From contig RPOS01000150.1 of NCBI GenBank assembly GCA_003820635.1, forward strand, positions 1-7,154: 7,154 nt of DNA, read 5' to 3'. The notes below the pieces were generated by a model. It had not been told where the DNA came from and searched no databases. It saw only the letters and a program-made list of their open reading frames with translations. This document shows, piece by piece, positions 1 to 6,807 of the stretch (positions are counted from its first letter, which is position 1; each line of letters opens with the position of its first letter). The stretch comes from Verrucomicrobiaceae bacterium. Lineage in GTDB: Bacteria; Verrucomicrobiota; Verrucomicrobiae; Verrucomicrobiales; Akkermansiaceae. A program made the translations under genes and the position numbers.

Positions 1-924
1 GATATCGGGAAAATCGACACGGATAAAGAACACGTTCTTGTTCGTCTCCGTCCAGGAAGAGGCTTCCATCTGGACGAGTTCCCCGGCTTGCACCCAGTTG
101 ATGCCGACCGAGCCATCGCCGGCATCGGCCAGGACGAACACCTGCCGCGATCCGCCGTGTGGCCCGGGCGTTTCGTCAAATTGTGCGAGTTTTTCATTCG
201 CCGCGGCGATGGTTTCCGTGTTCTCGAAAAGATAACGCCGACCGCCGGCCAGCGCGGTGACGGGCTGCTCCCCGAGCGGCCTGCCAGTGGCGAAATCCCG
301 CCGGGCGTCGCGGTTTCCAAGAGGTAGCCGTGCGAGCGCTTTCGCATCGGCGGGCGTCAGGATTTCAAACACGACGTCCGAGACCGCGGCCCGGCCGTCC
401 AAGGTGATGCCTGCCAGCGGCGCGGATTCCTTGGTGCTGTGACCGAGACGCCGGCCGAACACCGAGGCGTCCCAGCTTTTCCCGTCGATTTCCAGCACGC
501 GCAACGTCTCCGGATCGGCCGAGTGATCGCAAACCGGAAGCACCCGCAGGCTTCCCACCGTGTTGAACGGTTGCTCGAAATATGGCTTCATTTCCGCCGG
601 CAGTGCCTCGTATTCGCTCCATGACACCGCGTTTTCCAAGGCCATGGCGGGATCGGTGGCGATCCAGCCGGCCATGAGCTGCTTGCGGGCGGCGGCCAAC
701 TCGATGCCCTTCGCGAGATCTTCGGGGGCGATGGTTGCGGAACGATGGGCTTCCCTCCAATCGTGAAAATCCCTCAGCACCACGGATGCATCAGGCCTGC
801 ATTTCCAGTCCTCAGCCGTCGGACCCCGGGCTTTTTCAGAGCCCAGGAACCCTGTCACATATAGAGCAATGAGAAGCAGCAGCAGAAGCGGTAGCGCAAG
901 TCGGCGGTTCACGGCGCTTCCCAT
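1..924 (-). CDS. Secreted or membrane-anchored protein, N-terminal part (runs off left edge); possible metalloprotease precursor
   Basis: The minus-strand frame is open from an ATG at 922-924 through base 1, giving 308 residues with no stop; the C-terminus lies outside the window. Residues 1-8 are basic (Met-Gly-Ser-Ala-Val-Asn-Arg-Arg) and residues 9-27 form a Leu-rich membrane segment, so this is a signal peptide or signal anchor and the rest is extracytoplasmic. Residues 75-260 form a soluble alpha/beta-looking region with blocks such as LEIDGKSWDASVFGRR (144-159) and LAGGRRYLF (225-233). I recall similar blocks in large secreted verrucomicrobial proteins. The last visible residues (NVFFIRVDFPDI, 297-308) resemble the first beta strand of M6-type metalloprotease domains; that is inference, since no HExxH is visible. 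Start choice is uncertain: an in-frame GTG at 910-912 has GGAAG four bases upstream, whereas the ATG has a GGAG only about 25 bases away. It follows the AraC gene on the same strand after 63 bases with no clear terminator. Confidence 0.75.
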   Translation of the reverse strand, partial: MGSAVNRRLALPLLLLLLIALYVTGFLGSEKARGPTAEDWKCRPDASVVLRDFHDWREAHRSATIAPEDLAKGIELAAARKQLMAGWIATDPAMALENAVSWSEYEALPAEMKPYFEQPFNTVGSLRVLPVCDHSADPETLRVLEIDGKSWDASVFGRRLGHSTKESAPLAGITLDGRAAVSDVVFEILTPADAKALARLPLGNRDARRDFATGRPLGEQPVTALAGGRRYLFENTETIAAANEKLAQFDETPGPHGGSRQVFVLADAGDGSVGINWVQAGELVQMEASSWTETNKNVFFIRVDFPDI

Positions 925-987
925 AGTCTGATGATCAAGATTGGTCGATCTCCAAGTTTTCCGGGCATTCAAAACCCGCCCTTGGGC

Positions 988-1866
988 TCAGCCCGGCCAC
1001 TGCGGGTGCATCGACTGCCGGAAGCGCGAGGGCGGCACATGGTGGACGGATTTGAAGACGCGGGAAAAGTGGAATGCGTCCTTGAAGCCCAGCGCCGCGG
1101 CCACGGATTTCACCGTGGCGTTCTCCTCCAATAACAGCCGTGACGCGTGATCCATCCGCAGGCGGGTGAGAAACTGATAGGGACTCTCATCGTGATAGCG
1201 CGCGAACAGGCGGCAGAGGTAAGGCGCATCCAGTCCGCAAGCCGCCGCGGCCGCGGACAGCGTCTGGAGAACCAGGAAATCGCGCTCCATGAGTTCCCTC
1301 GCGCGGGTGTAAGTCGCGAACGCGGGTGAGTCGGTGTTTCCGGGATCCGCCGCATCGTCACGGCACAGCAGCAGCAGTTCGCGGGTGATCAATGAGCAGA
1401 GCATCCGCGCCAACCGGGATTTCCGCACGCCGCGGTCGATGAGCATGTCAAAAGTCCGGCGAATCGGCTCACCTTTCAAACAGCGCGAGACAAAGCCGGG
1501 TTCGATTTCATAGCGGGCCAGAAACTCCGCCACCCCGCTGCCGGCGAAGCCGATGAAATACTTGCCCAAGGGATGATCCACCGAGCTCTCGATCCGATGG
1601 GGCAAGCCGGGACCATAGAGATAAAAGCTCCCGGGTCGCAGCTCATGCGAAACCCCGCCGAGCAAGAGTGTCCCGGCTCCCCGGCTCACGAATTCGAGGC
1701 AGAACCACGGGAAATTCCGCCGGTCGATCCGGTAGTCGGGACCACAACGTTCGAAGCCGCCGAACACCACACCGAAGTCCTCCTCTTCTCCGGGCTCGAA
1801 GAAAAACAACCTCGATGCCTCGACCTGCCGCGAAACATAGGAACTGGCAGAGCGCGCGTCCTTCAT
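988..1866 (-). CDS. AraC-family transcriptional regulator, probably controlling fucI
   Basis: A 292-residue cytoplasmic regulator of normal family length. The N-terminal half (about 50-125) looks like the cupin-type AraC ligand-binding domain: a beta-rich stretch around residues 57-110 that includes GTLLLGGVSHELRPGSFYLY, followed by PGLPH. The C-terminal 100 residues are the two-helix-turn-helix AraC DNA-binding domain: helix-turn-helix 1 near 202-223 (LSAAAAACGLDAPYLCRLFARY) and helix-turn-helix 2 near 252-273, with the family signature GFKDAFHFSRVFKSVHHVPPSRFR at about 260-283. It is transcribed divergently from fucI across 174 bases, which suggests a local sugar-responsive activator sensing fucose or a related sugar; the ligand is inference from position. 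The ATG at 1864-1866 has a strong Shine-Dalgarno-like GAGGTGAT, but 17 bases away. An in-frame ATT four codons upstream is better placed, so the true start may be there; an in-frame TGA at 1885-1887 prevents any longer form. Confidence 0.88.
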   Translation of the reverse strand: MKDARSASSYVSRQVEASRLFFFEPGEEEDFGVVFGGFERCGPDYRIDRRNFPWFCLEFVSRGAGTLLLGGVSHELRPGSFYLYGPGLPHRIESSVDHPLGKYFIGFAGSGVAEFLARYEIEPGFVSRCLKGEPIRRTFDMLIDRGVRKSRLARMLCSLITRELLLLCRDDAADPGNTDSPAFATYTRARELMERDFLVLQTLSAAAAACGLDAPYLCRLFARYHDESPYQFLTRLRMDHASRLLLEENATVKSVAAALGFKDAFHFSRVFKSVHHVPPSRFRQSMHPQWPG

Positions 1867-2040
1867 CTGGCAATGAATGGGAAATCACCTCTCCCCCATC
1901 AAGATAAATATCGGCATTTCTGATTGGAATCTTCATGCGGGAACCCGATTATTTTCACCGCTCATTTCGTGGAAAATTGCTGACAAATCGCTTTCGAATG
2001 CCACGTTTCCACCCGCAAGGAATCCCGAACCCATTCCATC
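1867..2040. promoter_or_regulatory. Divergent control region between the AraC-family gene and fucI
   Basis: This 174-base gap separates two divergent starts and must hold both promoters and any operator. It is locally more AT-rich than the genes, with TATTTA-like tracts around 1905-1915. An inverted pair GTGGAAA (1969-1975) and TTTCCAC (2006-2012), spaced by 30 bases, lies just upstream of fucI and is a weak operator candidate; AraC proteins more often bind direct repeats. I see no convincing -35/-10 pair on either strand and no sigma-54 motif. An AAGGAA at 2017-2022 lies 18 bases before the fucI ATG, too far for an ideal ribosome-binding site; no in-frame upstream start exists before a TGA at 1981-1983. 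Confidence 0.5.
1884..1891 (-). promoter_or_regulatory. Strong Shine-Dalgarno upstream of the AraC-family gene
   Basis: The minus strand reads GAGGTGAT, an eight-base match to the complement of the usual 16S rRNA 3' end, preceded by more purines (GGGGGA). It lies 17 bases before the ATG at 1866 but only 5 bases before an in-frame ATT at 1876-1878. It is the best ribosome-binding match seen in the window and makes the start of the regulator ambiguous. Confidence 0.5.
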
Positions 2041-3822
2041 ATGAAAAAATCATCCTATCCAAAAATCGGCATCCGCCCGACCATCGACGGCCGTCTCGGC
2101 GGCGTCCGCGAGTCACTCGAAGCACGCACCATGCAGCAGGCCAAGTCCGTGGCCGAACTTTTCAGCGCCAAGCTCCGTTATCCCGACGGCACACCCGTCG
2201 AGTGCGTCATCGCCGACACCTGCATCGGCGGTGTGCGCGAGGCCGCCGCCTGCTCGGACAAGTTCAGGCTCAACAACGTCGGAGTTTCTCTAACAGTCAC
2301 GCCGTGCTGGTGCTATGGCTCGGAGACGATGGACATGGACCCGCACACGCCCAAAGCCGTGTGGGGCTTCAACGGCACCGAGCGCCCCGGCGCGGTCTAT
2401 CTGGCAGCCGTGCTCGCCGGCCACACGCAGAAGGGCCTGCCCGCATTCGGTATTTATGGCAAGGACGTGCAGTCCGCCGACGACACGAAGATCCCCGCCG
2501 ATGTGGAGGAAAAGCTGCTTTCTTTCGCCCAATGCGGCCTCGCCGTCGCACTGATGCGCGGCAAGTCCTACCTCTCGATGGGCGGCACCTCGATGGGCAT
2601 CGCCGGCTCGGTGGTGGACACAAAGCTTTGGGAAAAATGGTTCGGCATGCGCGTCGAATCCATCGACATGAGCGAGATCGCCGGCCGTATGCGCAAGGGT
2701 TGGTATGACCAAGAGGAGTTCAAGACCGCTCTCGCATGGGTGAAAAAACACTGCAAGGAAGGCAAGGATTACAACTCGCCCAAAACCACCCGCTCGCGCG
2801 AACAACTCGACACCGAATGGGAGGACAGCGTGAAAATGGCACTCATCGCCCGCGACCTGATGGTCGGCAATCCGCTGCTCAAGAAAATGAAGCTCGGCGA
2901 GCAGGCACACGGTCACAATGCCATCGCCGCCGGTTTCCAAGGCCAGCGCCAGTGGACCGACCACTTCCCGAACGGTGATTTCATGGAGGCGATTCTCAAC
3001 TCCTCCTTCGACTGGAACGGCAAGCGCGCGCCCTACATCGTCGCCACCGAAAACGACGCACTCAACGGCGCGGGCATGCTCTTCGGCTGGCTTCTAACGA
3101 ACACCGCGCAGATTTTCGCCGATCTGCGCACCTACTGGAGCCTTGAGGCCATCGAAAAAGCCAGCGGCCAAAAAGTGAAACACCCGCTCGTCGGTGATGG
3201 CATCCTGCACCTCATCAACTCCGGCCCGGCGGCGCTCGACGGCACCGGCGAGCAGACGAAAAAGGGCGTTCCTGTGATGAAGCCGTTCTGGGAAATTTCC
3301 GACGCGGAAGTCAAAAAGTGCCTCAAAGCCACCACCTGGCACCCGTCCATCACCGAGTATTTTCCCGGCGGTGGCTGGAGCACCCGCTACCGCACCAAGG
3401 GCGGCATGCCCGCCACGATGATCCGCCTCAATCTCGTCGATGGCCTCGGCCCCGCGCTGCAAATCGCAGAGGGTCACACCATCGACCTGCCGGATGATGT
3501 GCATGACGCGCTCGACCAACGCACCAACCCGACGTGGCCGACCACATGGTTCGCTCCGGTTCTAACAGGAGAAGGCGCGTTCCGCAGCGCCTACGAAGTG
3601 ATGAACCACTGGGGCGCCAACCACTGCGTGATGACTTGCGGCCACGTCGGCCACCTTTACATCACGCTCGCCTCGATGCTGCGCATCCCGGTTTACATGC
3701 ACAACGTCAGTGAGGAACGCGTGTTCCGCCCGAGCGCCTGGCGCGCCTTCGGCACCGCGGATCTGGAGGGAGCGGACTTCCGTGCCTGCCAGAACTACGG
3801 CCCGCTTTACGGCAAGGTCTGA
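2041..3822 (+). CDS. fucI: L-fucose isomerase
   Basis: A complete 593-residue enzyme, against 591 in E. coli FucI as I recall it, and colinear with it from the start ([12 protein letters not shown] at 7-18) to the end ([10 protein letters not shown] at 581-590). It interconverts L-fucose and L-fuculose, the first step of fucose breakdown, and the family also acts on D-arabinose. It is a cytoplasmic, Mn-dependent hexamer in characterised members. The residues known to hold metal and do catalysis in E. coli, Glu337, Asp361 and His528, are present here at exactly those positions ([18 protein letters not shown]). Conserved blocks [15 protein letters not shown] (88-101) and [16 protein letters not shown] (108-123) are intact. 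The ATG gives the natural N-terminus. The gene faces away from an AraC-family regulator and ends inside the tail of coaX on the other strand. No fuculokinase, aldolase or permease is in the window. All three Leu-Thr pairs use the rare CTA codon. Confidence 0.98.
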   Translation: MKKSSYPKIGIRPTIDGRLGGVRESLEARTMQQAKSVAELFSAKLRYPDGTPVECVIADTCIGGVREAAACSDKFRLNNVGVSLTVTPCWCYGSETMDMDPHTPKAVWGFNGTERPGAVYLAAVLAGHTQKGLPAFGIYGKDVQSADDTKIPADVEEKLLSFAQCGLAVALMRGKSYLSMGGTSMGIAGSVVDTKLWEKWFGMRVESIDMSEIAGRMRKGWYDQEEFKTALAWVKKHCKEGKDYNSPKTTRSREQLDTEWEDSVKMALIARDLMVGNPLLKKMKLGEQAHGHNAIAAGFQGQRQWTDHFPNGDFMEAILNSSFDWNGKRAPYIVATENDALNGAGMLFGWLLTNTAQIFADLRTYWSLEAIEKASGQKVKHPLVGDGILHLINSGPAALDGTGEQTKKGVPVMKPFWEISDAEVKKCLKATTWHPSITEYFPGGGWSTRYRTKGGMPATMIRLNLVDGLGPALQIAEGHTIDLPDDVHDALDQRTNPTWPTTWFAPVLTGEGAFRSAYEVMNHWGANHCVMTCGHVGHLYITLASMLRIPVYMHNVSEERVFRPSAWRAFGTADLEGADFRACQNYGPLYGKV

Positions 3823-4553
3823 AAAACCCGCGCCGCAACCTGCCTTAGCCCGTCGAGCGTGATGTCGGGATCGACCGCGTCGATCTCACTCACGCCGCGG
3901 GCGATCAATGCCGCATCGCCCCCCGTGGCGATGATTTTCGGCGTGCCTGTGAGTTCCTCGCAGATGCGGGCAATGATTTCCTTCACCAGTCCGCGGTAAC
4001 CGAACACCGCGCCAGCCTGCATCGCATGCTCGGTGGATTTTCCGATCGCTGAAGGAGGTTCTTCCAGCTCGATCACCGGCAGCAGCGCGGTTTTTCCCGG
4101 CAAATAAGCGGACATCGCCCCCAAGCCGGGCGCGATCACCCCGCCGCAATAGGCCGGTCGGTCCGAAATCACGTCAAAAGTCACCGCCGTGCCGAAATCG
4201 ATGATGACGGCCGGCGCACCATGGCGGGTCAGCACGCCCGCGGCATTGGCCAGCCTGTCCGCACCGATTTGTGCCGGCTTGGGGTAGTCGATCCCCAAAC
4301 CCAGCGGGCTTTCATGACCGATAAAATGCACCGGCCCGCGCGATTCGAAAAATTCCTTCAACACCGCCGCCTTGTTCGGAACCACCGAGCAGACGACCAC
4401 CGCCGAGAAATTGACATCACTCGTCACGGCTGCCAGCGCCTCCGGAGAAACCTCCGCCGTCGGTAGAACCGCACGCCAATCACGAAGCCCCACGGCATCC
4501 CCGAGCGCGAATTTCGTGCGGGTGTTCGAGTTGTCGATCAGCAGCCAGGCCAT
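3807..4553 (-). CDS. coaX: Type III pantothenate kinase
   Basis: A complete 248-residue cytoplasmic kinase of the ASKHA fold, normal family length. It phosphorylates pantothenate with ATP, the first committed step of coenzyme A synthesis; type III enzymes need a monovalent cation and are not feedback-inhibited by CoA. Visible motifs in order are the phosphate-binding start LLIDNSNT (4-11), GADRLANA (97-104) with Asp99 as the expected catalytic base, DFGTAVTFD (119-127), GGVIAPG (137-143), the STEHAMQAG helix (173-181) and ATGGDA (209-214). The first motif departs from the usual D-x-G-N-T, having Ser at the Gly position. The ATG is 3 bases after the stop of the upstream membrane-protein gene and has no clear Shine-Dalgarno, suggesting translational coupling. 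The 3' end overlaps fucI by 16 bases tail to tail, with no terminator seen. Confidence 0.95.
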   Translation of the reverse strand: MAWLLIDNSNTRTKFALGDAVGLRDWRAVLPTAEVSPEALAAVTSDVNFSAVVVCSVVPNKAAVLKEFFESRGPVHFIGHESPLGLGIDYPKPAQIGADRLANAAGVLTRHGAPAVIIDFGTAVTFDVISDRPAYCGGVIAPGLGAMSAYLPGKTALLPVIELEEPPSAIGKSTEHAMQAGAVFGYRGLVKEIIARICEELTGTPKIIATGGDAALIARGVSEIDAVDPDITLDGLRQVAARVFQTLP

Positions 4554-4556
4554 GGT

Positions 4557-5033
4557 TTACCAGCGGGATGTGATGAAATATTCGGCATTGGAACTTCCCA
4601 ACCGCGGGATGCCCGAACCCGACCGGATCACCAGCGAGCCATCGTTGATGCGGAGCTTGAGCGGACCCTCCAGATCCGCAGCTTCCAGCCAGAACTTGAA
4701 CCACAACTCGGTGGTGCCTTGTCCGGCGGTGCCGCCCAATGTGGTGTCCGCCGGTTCCAGTTCGCGCCCTGTGGAAGTCACCAAACGCACGGGTTTCATC
4801 AAATCATGATCCTGCCCGGGCGTGACCTTGAGGCGCACATCCAGCCAGTAAAAAGATGCGTCTTTCCTCACCTGGCTGCCGACCACCTTGCAGTTGGCCG
4901 CCGGATCCACGCTCCACGCGTAAGGACGCAGCCAGCTCCAAGCGGCGAATCCCGCGGAAATCAGCAGGGCCGCCATCATGAAAACTCGCAAGGTCCGACG
5001 CTTCACGCGCACAGAGGAAACCAGCATGGCCAT
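4557..5033 (-). CDS. Hypothetical single-pass membrane protein, upstream of coaX
   Basis: A 158-residue protein that I do not recognise. The N-terminus is basic (VRVKRRTLR, 8-16), followed by one hydrophobic helix at about 17-36 ending in aromatic residues (WSWLRPYAW). The rest, about 41-158, is probably extracytoplasmic and beta-rich, with alternating strands such as FYWLDVRLKV (61-70) and TELWFKFWLEA (108-118). It has no catalytic motif and only one Cys (48). It could be a small immunoglobulin-like or DUF-type domain on a membrane anchor. Two starts compete: ATG 5031-5033 and, two codons on, ATG 5025-5027. The second is better placed relative to an AGGG (5034-5037) six bases upstream. The gene sits 3 bases before coaX, so the two almost certainly share an mRNA. 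An amt terminator ends a few bases upstream of its start, leaving little room for its own promoter. Confidence 0.75.
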   Translation of the reverse strand: MAMLVSSVRVKRRTLRVFMMAALLISAGFAAWSWLRPYAWSVDPAANCKVVGSQVRKDASFYWLDVRLKVTPGQDHDLMKPVRLVTSTGRELEPADTTLGGTAGQGTTELWFKFWLEAADLEGPLKLRINDGSLVIRSGSGIPRLGSSNAEYFITSRW

Positions 5034-5038
5034 CCCTG

Positions 5039-5074
5039 CAAACGAAAACGGGCGGACCGTTGCAGGTCCGCCCG
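5039..5074 (-). terminator. Intrinsic terminator of amt
   Basis: Bases 5049-5058 and 5065-5074 form a perfect 10-bp GC-rich stem (CGGGCGGACC on the plus strand) around a 6-base loop. On the minus strand it is followed by TTTTCGTTT. It lies 21 bases after the amt stop (TGA at 5096-5098). The T-tract ends about 6 bases before the first start codon of the next gene on the same strand. Confidence 0.9.
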
Positions 5075-5095
5075 CTGGGGGGATTTAAGGAAGCA

Positions 5096-6580
5096 TCAAT
5101 GTTCGTAACCTTGCTCGCCATGCTCCGCGAGATCGAGACCCGCTGTTTCAATTTCCGGATCAGGACGAAGACCTATCACGAACTTGATGGCGTAGGCGAT
5201 GATCGCGGTGGCGACAACGCTCCAGACGATGGTCAATCCCACGGCTTTGAATTGCTCCATCAGAAGACCATCCTTCAAGGGACCCACAACCGAGTTGGCT
5301 TTTTCATCAGCGAAGACACCCGTGAGAAGTGCGCCAAGCGTTCCACCCACACCGTGCACACCGAAGGTGTCGAGAGCATCGTCGTAGCCCAGCATCTTCT
5401 TGAGGTAGGCAACGGCGAAGAAGGGAATCACACCTGCCAGAACACCTATGATGACCGAGGAGGTGGCCGTCACGAATCCGGCACCCGGGGTAATCACGAC
5501 CAAACCCGCGACAATGCCCGAGCAGAAACCAAGCACGCTGGGCTTGCCCTTGAAGAGCCACTCGCTGGCCGCCCATGCGAGGCCTGCGGTCGCCGCAGCC
5601 AAGGTCGTAGTGGTGAAGGCGTTGGAAGCAATGGCGTCAGCACCCAGGGCGGAACCGGCATTGAAGCCATACCAGCCGACCCACAGCATTCCGGTGCCGA
5701 TCATACAAAGCACCATGCTGTGCGGAGCCATCTGCTCCTTGCCGAATCCGAGGCGCTTGCCGAGGATCATGCAGAGAACAAGCGCGCTCCATCCGGATGT
5801 CATGTGAACAACCGTTCCGCCGGCGAAGTCGATCGCCTTGATGCCCGCATTCGGGTTCAGCGGCCCGCACATGAAACCGGTGGTGGACCACACCATGTGC
5901 GCAAAGGGGAAGTAAACGGCGAACATCCAGACCACCACGAAGGCCATGATTGCGGCGAATTTCATGCGCTCGGCAATGGCTCCGATGATTAGGGCAGGCG
6001 TGATGATCGCGAAGGTGAGCTGAAACATGGCCCACATGCTGTCGGAAATCCAGTAGTAGCCGGCCCCTACATTACCGGGCTCCACGCCCTTGAAGAAAAC
6101 GTAGGAAAAATCGCCTATGAATGCATTTCCAGCCCCGAAAGAAAGACTGTAACCGCACAGCCACCACAACGGGGTGACCACACAGGCGATGCCCAGACAT
6201 TGAGCAAGCACCGAAAGGACGTTCTTTCGGCGAACCAGACCACCGTAGAACAGCGCAAGGCCCGGCAGAGTCATGAAGAGCACCAGCGCCGTGCTGACCA
6301 TTTGCCATGCATTCGCGCCAGGCCCCGGTCCCGCAACGAGAGAAGCAGCACCGTTTGCCTTCTCCGGACGGGCGACGTTGTTCATGTAGGCCTCGATATC
6401 GGCAATGCGCTCCTCGATGGTGGGAGTCGCCGATGCCTCAGGGGTTGTGGCAGCCGGAGCTTCCGCACTTGGCGAAGGGGCCGCATCCTGCCCGTAAGCG
6501 GGAGTTGCCATTGGTATAGCGGCGAATGCGATCGCCGCGGCCGCGAGGGCCCGCACTTTCATTAGGTATCGACTGGTCAT
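5096..6580 (-). CDS. amt: Ammonium transporter (Amt/MEP/Rh family)
   Basis: A complete 494-residue inner-membrane channel for ammonium uptake. Residues 1-30 are a signal peptide (cleavage probably after Ala28-Tyr-Gly). An Ala/Pro-rich linker (31-53) and a short amphipathic helix (IEERIADIEAYMNNVA, 55-70) follow, then 11 membrane segments between about 92 and 470. The conserved channel residues are present: Asp251 and His259 in DFAGGTVVH, Phe306 and Ser310 in GFNAGS, and the second pore histidine, His409, in FGVHG. These match Asp160, His168, Phe215, Ser219 and His318 of E. coli AmtB. The cytoplasmic tail (LRPDPEIETAGLDLAEHGEQGYEH, 471-494) resembles the AmtB tail that binds the PII protein GlnK, so PII gating is likely although no glnK is in the window. 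An in-frame ATG at 6560-6562 (Met7-Lys-Val-Arg) gives an equally normal signal peptide and may be the true start. A consensus sigma-54 promoter lies upstream and an intrinsic terminator downstream, so it is probably a single-gene unit induced by low nitrogen. Confidence 0.96.
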   Translation of the reverse strand: MTSRYLMKVRALAAAAIAFAAIPMATPAYGQDAAPSPSAEAPAATTPEASATPTIEERIADIEAYMNNVARPEKANGAASLVAGPGPGANAWQMVSTALVLFMTLPGLALFYGGLVRRKNVLSVLAQCLGIACVVTPLWWLCGYSLSFGAGNAFIGDFSYVFFKGVEPGNVGAGYYWISDSMWAMFQLTFAIITPALIIGAIAERMKFAAIMAFVVVWMFAVYFPFAHMVWSTTGFMCGPLNPNAGIKAIDFAGGTVVHMTSGWSALVLCMILGKRLGFGKEQMAPHSMVLCMIGTGMLWVGWYGFNAGSALGADAIASNAFTTTTLAAATAGLAWAASEWLFKGKPSVLGFCSGIVAGLVVITPGAGFVTATSSVIIGVLAGVIPFFAVAYLKKMLGYDDALDTFGVHGVGGTLGALLTGVFADEKANSVVGPLKDGLLMEQFKAVGLTIVWSVVATAIIAYAIKFVIGLRPDPEIETAGLDLAEHGEQGYEH

Positions 6581-6657
6581 GGTATTCAGGATTGATCTGA
6601 TGGTTGATTGCTTGATCCCGACAACTCAGAATCGCCGAGGGCAGCGTTTCGGCGAAA

Positions 6658-6673
6658 AGCAAATGCCGTGCCA
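6658..6673 (-). promoter_or_regulatory. Sigma-54 promoter of amt
   Basis: The minus strand reads TGGCACGGCATTTGCT followed by TTT, a perfect match to the sigma-54 consensus TGGCAC-N5-TTGC(A/T), with GG (6671-6672) and GC (6659-6660) separated by exactly ten bases. Transcription should begin near 6647, leaving a leader of about 67 bases before the amt ATG. Sigma-54 promoters need an ATP-driven activator; for amt genes the usual one is NtrC under nitrogen limitation (inference here). No classical NtrC palindrome was recognised upstream. Confidence 0.88.
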
Positions 6674-6732
6674 ACTTATGAAATGCTCCAAAACAAACGA
6701 GACCTCCGCAAAACAATTAGCCCCGCAGACTG

Positions 6733-6780
6733 AAAAAAAAGACGGTTAGGGCTTGTCATCCCGGACGACTCCCCCTAACC
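6733..6780 (-). terminator. Orphan intrinsic terminator in the amt/porin intergenic region
   Basis: A 37-base dyad is centred on 6762. The outer arms GGTTAGGG (6744-6751) and CCCTAACC (6773-6780) pair perfectly over 8 bp. After a 3-base internal loop, inner arms 6755-6761 and 6763-6769 pair over 7 positions with one mismatch. On the minus strand the stem is followed by GTC and eight T (6733-6740), the form of a strong Rho-independent terminator. It lies upstream of the sigma-54 promoter of amt and between divergent genes, so no annotated gene on this strand needs it. It may end a small RNA or an antisense transcript from the porin-gene side. The dyad could also be a protein-binding site. Confidence 0.75.
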
Positions 6781-6785
6781 AACTC

Positions 6786-6807
6786 CACGCGGAGCGCAGC
6801 CCGCGTG
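6786..6807. repeat. GC-rich inverted repeat in the divergent region
   Basis: CACGCGG (6786-6792) and CCGCGTG (6801-6807) are perfect inverted arms of 7 bp around an 8-base spacer. It lies next to the orphan terminator. It is about 150 bases from the predicted amt start site and 107 from the predicted porin-gene start site, distances suitable for an enhancer shared by two sigma-54 promoters. It may instead be the 5' hairpin of the candidate small RNA. Confidence 0.55.

Noticed and set aside
365..760. Minus-strand frame of 131 codons inside the left-edge gene
   Set aside because: Arg-rich shadow; another minus-strand frame is open across all of 1-924 and starts with a proper signal anchor.
925..987. 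Possible terminator between the AraC-family gene and the left-edge gene
   Set aside because: Short GGGC/GCCC pairings around 961-990 can be drawn, but no T-tract follows on the minus strand and the stems compete with each other.
1935..2708. Plus-strand frame of 257 codons overlapping the fucI start
   Set aside because: It is Arg/His-rich nonsense in the wrong frame of fucI.
2290..2964. Minus-strand frame of 224 codons antisense to fucI
   Set aside because: Composition is that of a shadow of GC-rich codons; the plus strand encodes well-conserved FucI throughout.
5060..5992. Plus-strand frame of 310 codons antisense to amt
   Set aside because: It is His/Gly/Arg-rich with no recognisable domain. 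The opposite frame encodes a full Amt with all conserved residues.
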